Below the pieces are notes generated by a model, which was not told the origin of the DNA, ran no database searches, and worked only from the letters and a program-made list of their open reading frames with translations. A DNA stretch of 64,000 nt from Chryseobacterium gallinarum (GTDB taxonomy: Bacteria; Bacteroidota; Bacteroidia; Flavobacteriales; Weeksellaceae). A program made the position numbers and the translations under genes. How positions within the stretch are numbered: position 1 is the first letter of the stretch; each line of letters opens with the position of its first letter. The DNA lies in assembly GCF_001021975.1 (NCBI RefSeq), contig NZ_CP009928.1, positions 3,538,001-3,602,000 of the forward strand, in the 5' to 3' direction. This document shows positions 56,501 to 62,500 of the stretch, in pieces.

Positions 56501-59500
56501 TGGCTATTGTGGTTCATCACATTGCTTTTGACGGATGGTCTACTGATGTTTTCCTAAAAGAAGTAGCCTCTGTTTACTATGCTCTTATTGAAGGAAGAGA
56601 GCATGAGCTTTCCCCTGTAAAAGTTCAATACAAAGACTTTGCCCTGTGGCAGCGTAATTACCTTTCAGGAGAACGTCTTGAAACTCAGATTGGGTATTGG
56701 AAAAATAAACTGGATGATTTCCAGAATCTGGACTTACCTTCAGACTTCAAAAGACCAGCTCAGATATCCTATGAAGGAGAAAACCTGTATTTCCATCTGA
56801 ATAAAGAACAGGGAGAAAAACTTAGAGTCCTTTCCCAGAAACTGGGAGTAAGTCTTTATAGTCTGATGTTAGGGGGCTATTATCTGATGCTGTCTGCTTA
56901 TTCCGGCCAGGATGATATTGTAGTGGGAAGCCCGATTGCCAACCGTCATCATGCAGGCCTTGAAGACATCATTGGTTTCTTTGTCAATACATTGGCTTTA
57001 AGAGAAAAAATAAATCCGGCACAGAATATCAGTGATTTTATTCTTCAGGTATCAAAATCAGTCAATGAAGCCCAGTCTCACCAGGACCTCCCATTTGAAA
57101 AACTGGTAGATGAGCTTGGTGTGGAGCAGGATACTTCAAGACACCCTGTTTTCCAGGTAATGTTTGGTCTTCAAAGTGTTGATAAAGATGTGAAAGCAAG
57201 CGAAGGACAGGTATTATTCCATTCTTTTGCAGGAGAAGTAGATTATAAAGCAGCCAAATTCGATCTGACTACGATGATTGATGATGACGGAGAAAACATG
57301 CGCATCATGTTCAATTACGCTAAAGCTTTGTTTAAAGAAGAAACCATTACCCGAATGGCAGACTCTTATCAGCTTCTTTTAGATCAGATCATCGAAGTCA
57401 ACACTGATCAGACTCCAATCCGTAATCTTTCATTGATATCAGAGAAAGAAACTCAACAGATCATCGCAGATTGGAATGAGACCCAGGAAGATTATCCGTC
57501 AGAAATGACCATTCACAAGGTATTTGAATATCAGGCTGAAAAAAATCCTGATACCATAGCTTTGGTTTATAATGATATTAAACTTTCATATCGTGAGCTT
57601 AATGAACAATCTAACCGTTTAGCAAATCATCTGATCCATCAGTATGAACTTAAGCCTGATGATTTGGTTCCGCTTTGCCTTGAAAGATCAGAAAATATGC
57701 TGATTGCGATTCTTGCCGTATTAAAAGCAGGAGCTGCTTATGTACCAATGGACCCATCATATCCAGCGGACAGAATAGGACATATTTTAGAAGATACCCA
57801 GGCAAAACTGGTCATTGCACAGGAAAGTACAATAGAGAAAGTACAGAATATAAAAGTCATTTCACTCGATGAAGTTACTCTTAAAGCAACGCTTGAGACA
57901 GAAATGACTAACAACCCTGTTACAGAGGTAAATTCAGGAAACCTGGCTTATGTAATCTACACCAGTGGAACGACAGGACTTCCAAAAGGAGTAATGATTG
58001 AACATAAAGGAGTAATAAACCTCATCAAATCAATGATTAAGGCGCATCGACTTGAAGAATATCAGGAAGTAGGATGCTATTCCAATTATGTATTTGATGC
58101 CTTTGTATATGAAGCCTTCCCTGTATTGTGCAACGGAAATACTTTATGGTTATACACCAATGAGCTTAGAACCTCAGTAAATGAGCTTAATGATTATATT
58201 AAAACGAATGCGATTGAAGTTTCATTTATCCCACCAGTTTTGCTAAGAGAGATTGTGGAGAATGGAACAAGCTTAAAACTAATCTTCGCAGGAGGAGAAA
58301 GTTTCCCGGCATTGGATAAAAATATTGAAAACATTACCCTTGTCAACGAATACGGACCAACAGAAGGAACCGTATGTGTAACGCTTCACAATTACAAAGA
58401 AGATAAAAATCCATTGAATATTGGAGGTGCCATTGCCAATACAACCCTATATGTTCTGGATGCTCAATATCGTCCTGTTCCTGTAGGAGCAGTAGGAGAA
58501 TTGTTTATCGGTGGAGCAGGCATTGCCAGAGGATATCTGAACAGACCTGAACTTACTGAAGAACGTTTCATGGTAAATCCGTTCCAGATACCAAGAGAGA
58601 AAGAACGAAGTGAAAACAGCCGTTTATACAGAACCGGGGATTTAGTTCGCTGGTTGCCAAACGGAGAACTGGAATACAGAGGAAGAAACGACTTCCAGGT
58701 GAAAATTCGTGGTCACAGAATTGAATTGGGAGAAATTGAAAATACCTTGCTTCAGTTTGAAGGCATCCGCCAGACAGCAGTATTAGCAAGAGAAAATAAA
58801 TCAGGCTTAAAATACCTGGCTGCTTATTATGTCTCTGATTCAGCTATTGATGCTAATATTCTTTCTGAATTTGTTTCAGAGTCCCTTCCGGAATATATGG
58901 TGCCAGGTGCCTTTGTTCACCTGACTGAACTTCCGCTTACCATTAACGGAAAATTAGACAGAAGAGCATTACCGGAACCTGAATTTACTGCTGGTAAAGA
59001 TTATGTAGCTGCCGAAACAGAACTTCAGTCTGCACTTTGCCAGATCTATGGTGATGTACTTGGTATTGATCCGGAGACCATCAGTATTCATGATGATTTC
59101 TTCAGGCTAGGAGGTGATAGTATTATCAGTATTCAGTTGGTAGGGAAGATCCGCCAGCAGTTAGAAGTAAGATTAAGTGTAAAAGAAGTATTTACAGCCC
59201 GAACGGTAGCCTCATTATCTCAGCTTATAGAAGATAAAAAACACGGCAGTGAAGCCACTATTCTTACCGAACAGGGAATTTTGACAGGAGAAGTGCCGCT
59301 TCTTCCGGTACAGGAATGGTTCTTCGAACAAAAAGAATCAGGTTATCTTACAGAATTTAATCACTGGAACCAGGCATTCTTAATCAATGTTCCCGAGCTT
59401 GACAAAGTTCTTTTTGAACAGGCTGTAGAGCAATTGTTGACGAAGCATGATGCATTCAGGCTAAGATATACAGGCCATACTCAGGAATATAAAACAGGTC

Positions 59501-62500
59501 AAAAAACTCCTGAAATTAAGTATCTTGATGGATCTGGTTTAAATGCGGAAGAATTAGCTGATATTTTCACAGAATGGCAGTCCCATTTCGATATTGAAAA
59601 CGGACCTTTATATCAAATCGGATATATCAATGGCTATCAGGACGGAAGTGCAAGAATATTCTTTGCATTCCATCACATTATTATTGATGCGGTGAGTTGG
59701 AGAATCCTTACCGAAGATCTGAAAAACATCTACCAGACCCTTGAAAAAGGAGAAAATTACCAGATTCAGAAAGGAAGCAGCTACCGCCAATGGGTAGAAG
59801 CCATCAGAACTTATAAAAAAGACAATTCGGAATCCAGAGATCAGGAAACCATCTATTGGAATCATATTGCTGATACAGTTGAAGAAAGCAATTCAACATT
59901 ATCTGAACTGATTACTAAAGATTATCACCATGGTCATCTTCAGTTGGATAAAGAATCCACAGGAACCCTGATTCGTGGAGTACATCATGTATATCACACT
60001 CAGATCAATGATTTACTGTTGTCTGCTTTAGCTTCTGCTCTTACTGAAGTTACCGGAGATGAGCGTCATGCTATTCTACTGGAAGGACACGGCCGTGAAG
60101 AAGTATTCAGCCAGTTAGACATTACCGAAACAATGGGCTGGTTTACCACCATGTATCCGGTACAGCTGGAAACAGGAAAATCAGCAAAAGAAACCGTTAT
60201 TCTCACCAAAGAATCCTTAAGGAGTATTCCGAATAATGGAATTGGTTACGGCAGCCTGATAGGTTACATCAACCGTGAATTACCGAAAATTAGTTTCAAT
60301 TACTTAGGTCAGCTTGATCAGGATGACACATCCGGAGAGAAAACATGGTTCATTGCTGCTGAAAACAGTGGTGCCGGAGTGGGAGCTTCCAACCGGGACA
60401 GCCATTTTGTAAGCATCAACGGGGCTGTAGTGGACGGACAGCTTAGATTCGGAATTTCAGGATACCTTTCTGATGAAAAGATTACCCTTTTAGCCGAAAG
60501 CTTCAAACAGAACCTTGAAACTATTATTAAGAACCTTTCAGAAGAAAGCAGAAGTTATCTTACAGTATCAGATGTAGATTATGTAGTAGAAAATGCTCAA
60601 CTTTCAGCCATTCAGGAGAAAGGAGAAATAGAAGGTGTATTTCTTGCGAACAGCTTACAGGAAGGTTTCGTATACCATGCCCTGAATCAGGGAGAAAAAG
60701 ATGATGCCTACAGAGTACAGTTAATGTGGGATTATCAGGCTAAAATCAATACAGACAAGCTTAAAAATTCCTGGGAATTAATTCAGGCACAATATCCATC
60801 TCTTAGAATTCGATTTGATTGGAATGGAGAAATTGTACAGGTAATTGATAAAGAAGGTCAGTTAGACTGGAGATATGAAGATATCAGTGCGATGTCTGAA
60901 AAAGCCCAGGAAGATTTGATCCAGAAAATTACAGATAATGATCGTCTTGAAGTATATGATCTTTCTAAGGGAAATCTTTTCAGAGTGTATCTTTTCAAAC
61001 GAAACGAAGGACATTACAGCTGCCTGTTCAGTAATCACCATGCTATTCTGGACGGATGGAGTATGCCTGTTATTATGAATAGTGTTCATGATGCCTATCT
61101 GCACCAGCTTCACGGTCAGGAACCAACTTTATTAACGGATTCTGCATATGCAGCAAGTCAGAAATATTTACAGGCTAATAAACAGGCAGGGCGCAGCTTC
61201 TGGAATCAGTATATGACCCTTCTTGAAGATCAGGAAGACCTGAAAAGTCTTGTAAAAGAGAATCAAAAACACATAGATTTAGGAACTTACCGCCATATTA
61301 AAGACCACCAGAAAGTAACAATGCTGGTGAGCGGAGACCGATACAATAGTCTGAAAGACCTTACAAAAGCTCATGGATTAACGGTAAATGCAGTAATGCA
61401 ATATTTATGGCACAGTCAGTTAAGACTGTACAGCGGATTGCAGACCACAGTAGTAGGAACAACTGTTTCAGGAAGAAACCTACCTATTGATGGGATAGAA
61501 TCCTCAGCCGGATTGTATATCAATACCTTGCCATTAATTGTGAGCCATGAAGAAGGACGTGTGATAGATCGTATTATGGAAATCCAGAACAGGATCAGTG
61601 AGCTAAATTCTCATAGCGATATTAGCCTTGCAGAGCTTCATCATGATGGACGCCGCATTTTCAGCAGCTTATTTGTGTATGAAAACTATCCGGTACCAAA
61701 AGGAGGCGGAAATAATGAGTTAGGCTTTGCCTTCAGAGATTCTGTTGAAAAACTGGATTATCCGTTAAGCATAATGGCTTCGGAACAGGGAGATCGTGTG
61801 ACGCTGAAGATCAACTATGAAGGCTTTATTTTTGAATCGGAAACGATGGCGCAGCTGGTAAAAGGAATGGAATTGATGTTGGATCAGATCGTCAATAATC
61901 CTGATATAAACTCAAATAATATTTCATATGTTGTTGATAATCATGTTGATTTGTTGAATTTCTGGAATAATACTGAAGACTTAACAACTTCATATCATAC
62001 AACCCTTCATCAGCGATTTGAAGAACAGGCAGCCAAAACACCGGATCACACTGCGCTGGTTTACAAAGATATCAGATTGTCTTATAAAGAGTTGAATGAC
62101 AGATCAAACCGTCTGGCGAACTATCTGCTTCAAACCTACGATCTTCAACCTGATGATCTTGTTCCGTTATGTCTGGAACGTTCAGAAAATATGCTGATTG
62201 CTATTTTAGCAGTATTAAAATCAGGAGCAGCCTATGTTCCAATGGATCCTTCCTATCCAACAGAAAGAATAGAGCATATCCTTACAGATACCAATGCCAA
62301 AATCATTATCAGTCAGGATAATACAAAAGATAAAGTACAGATACTGGATAAAGCTGAGGTTATTTCACTGGATGATATTGATTTACAGCTGGCCGTTGCA
62401 GAAATATCTTCAAAAAATCCTGTTACTTCAGTAGCTCCGGAAAGTCTGGCCTATGTAATCTACACCAGTGGAACCACTGGTCTTCCAAAAGGAGTCATGA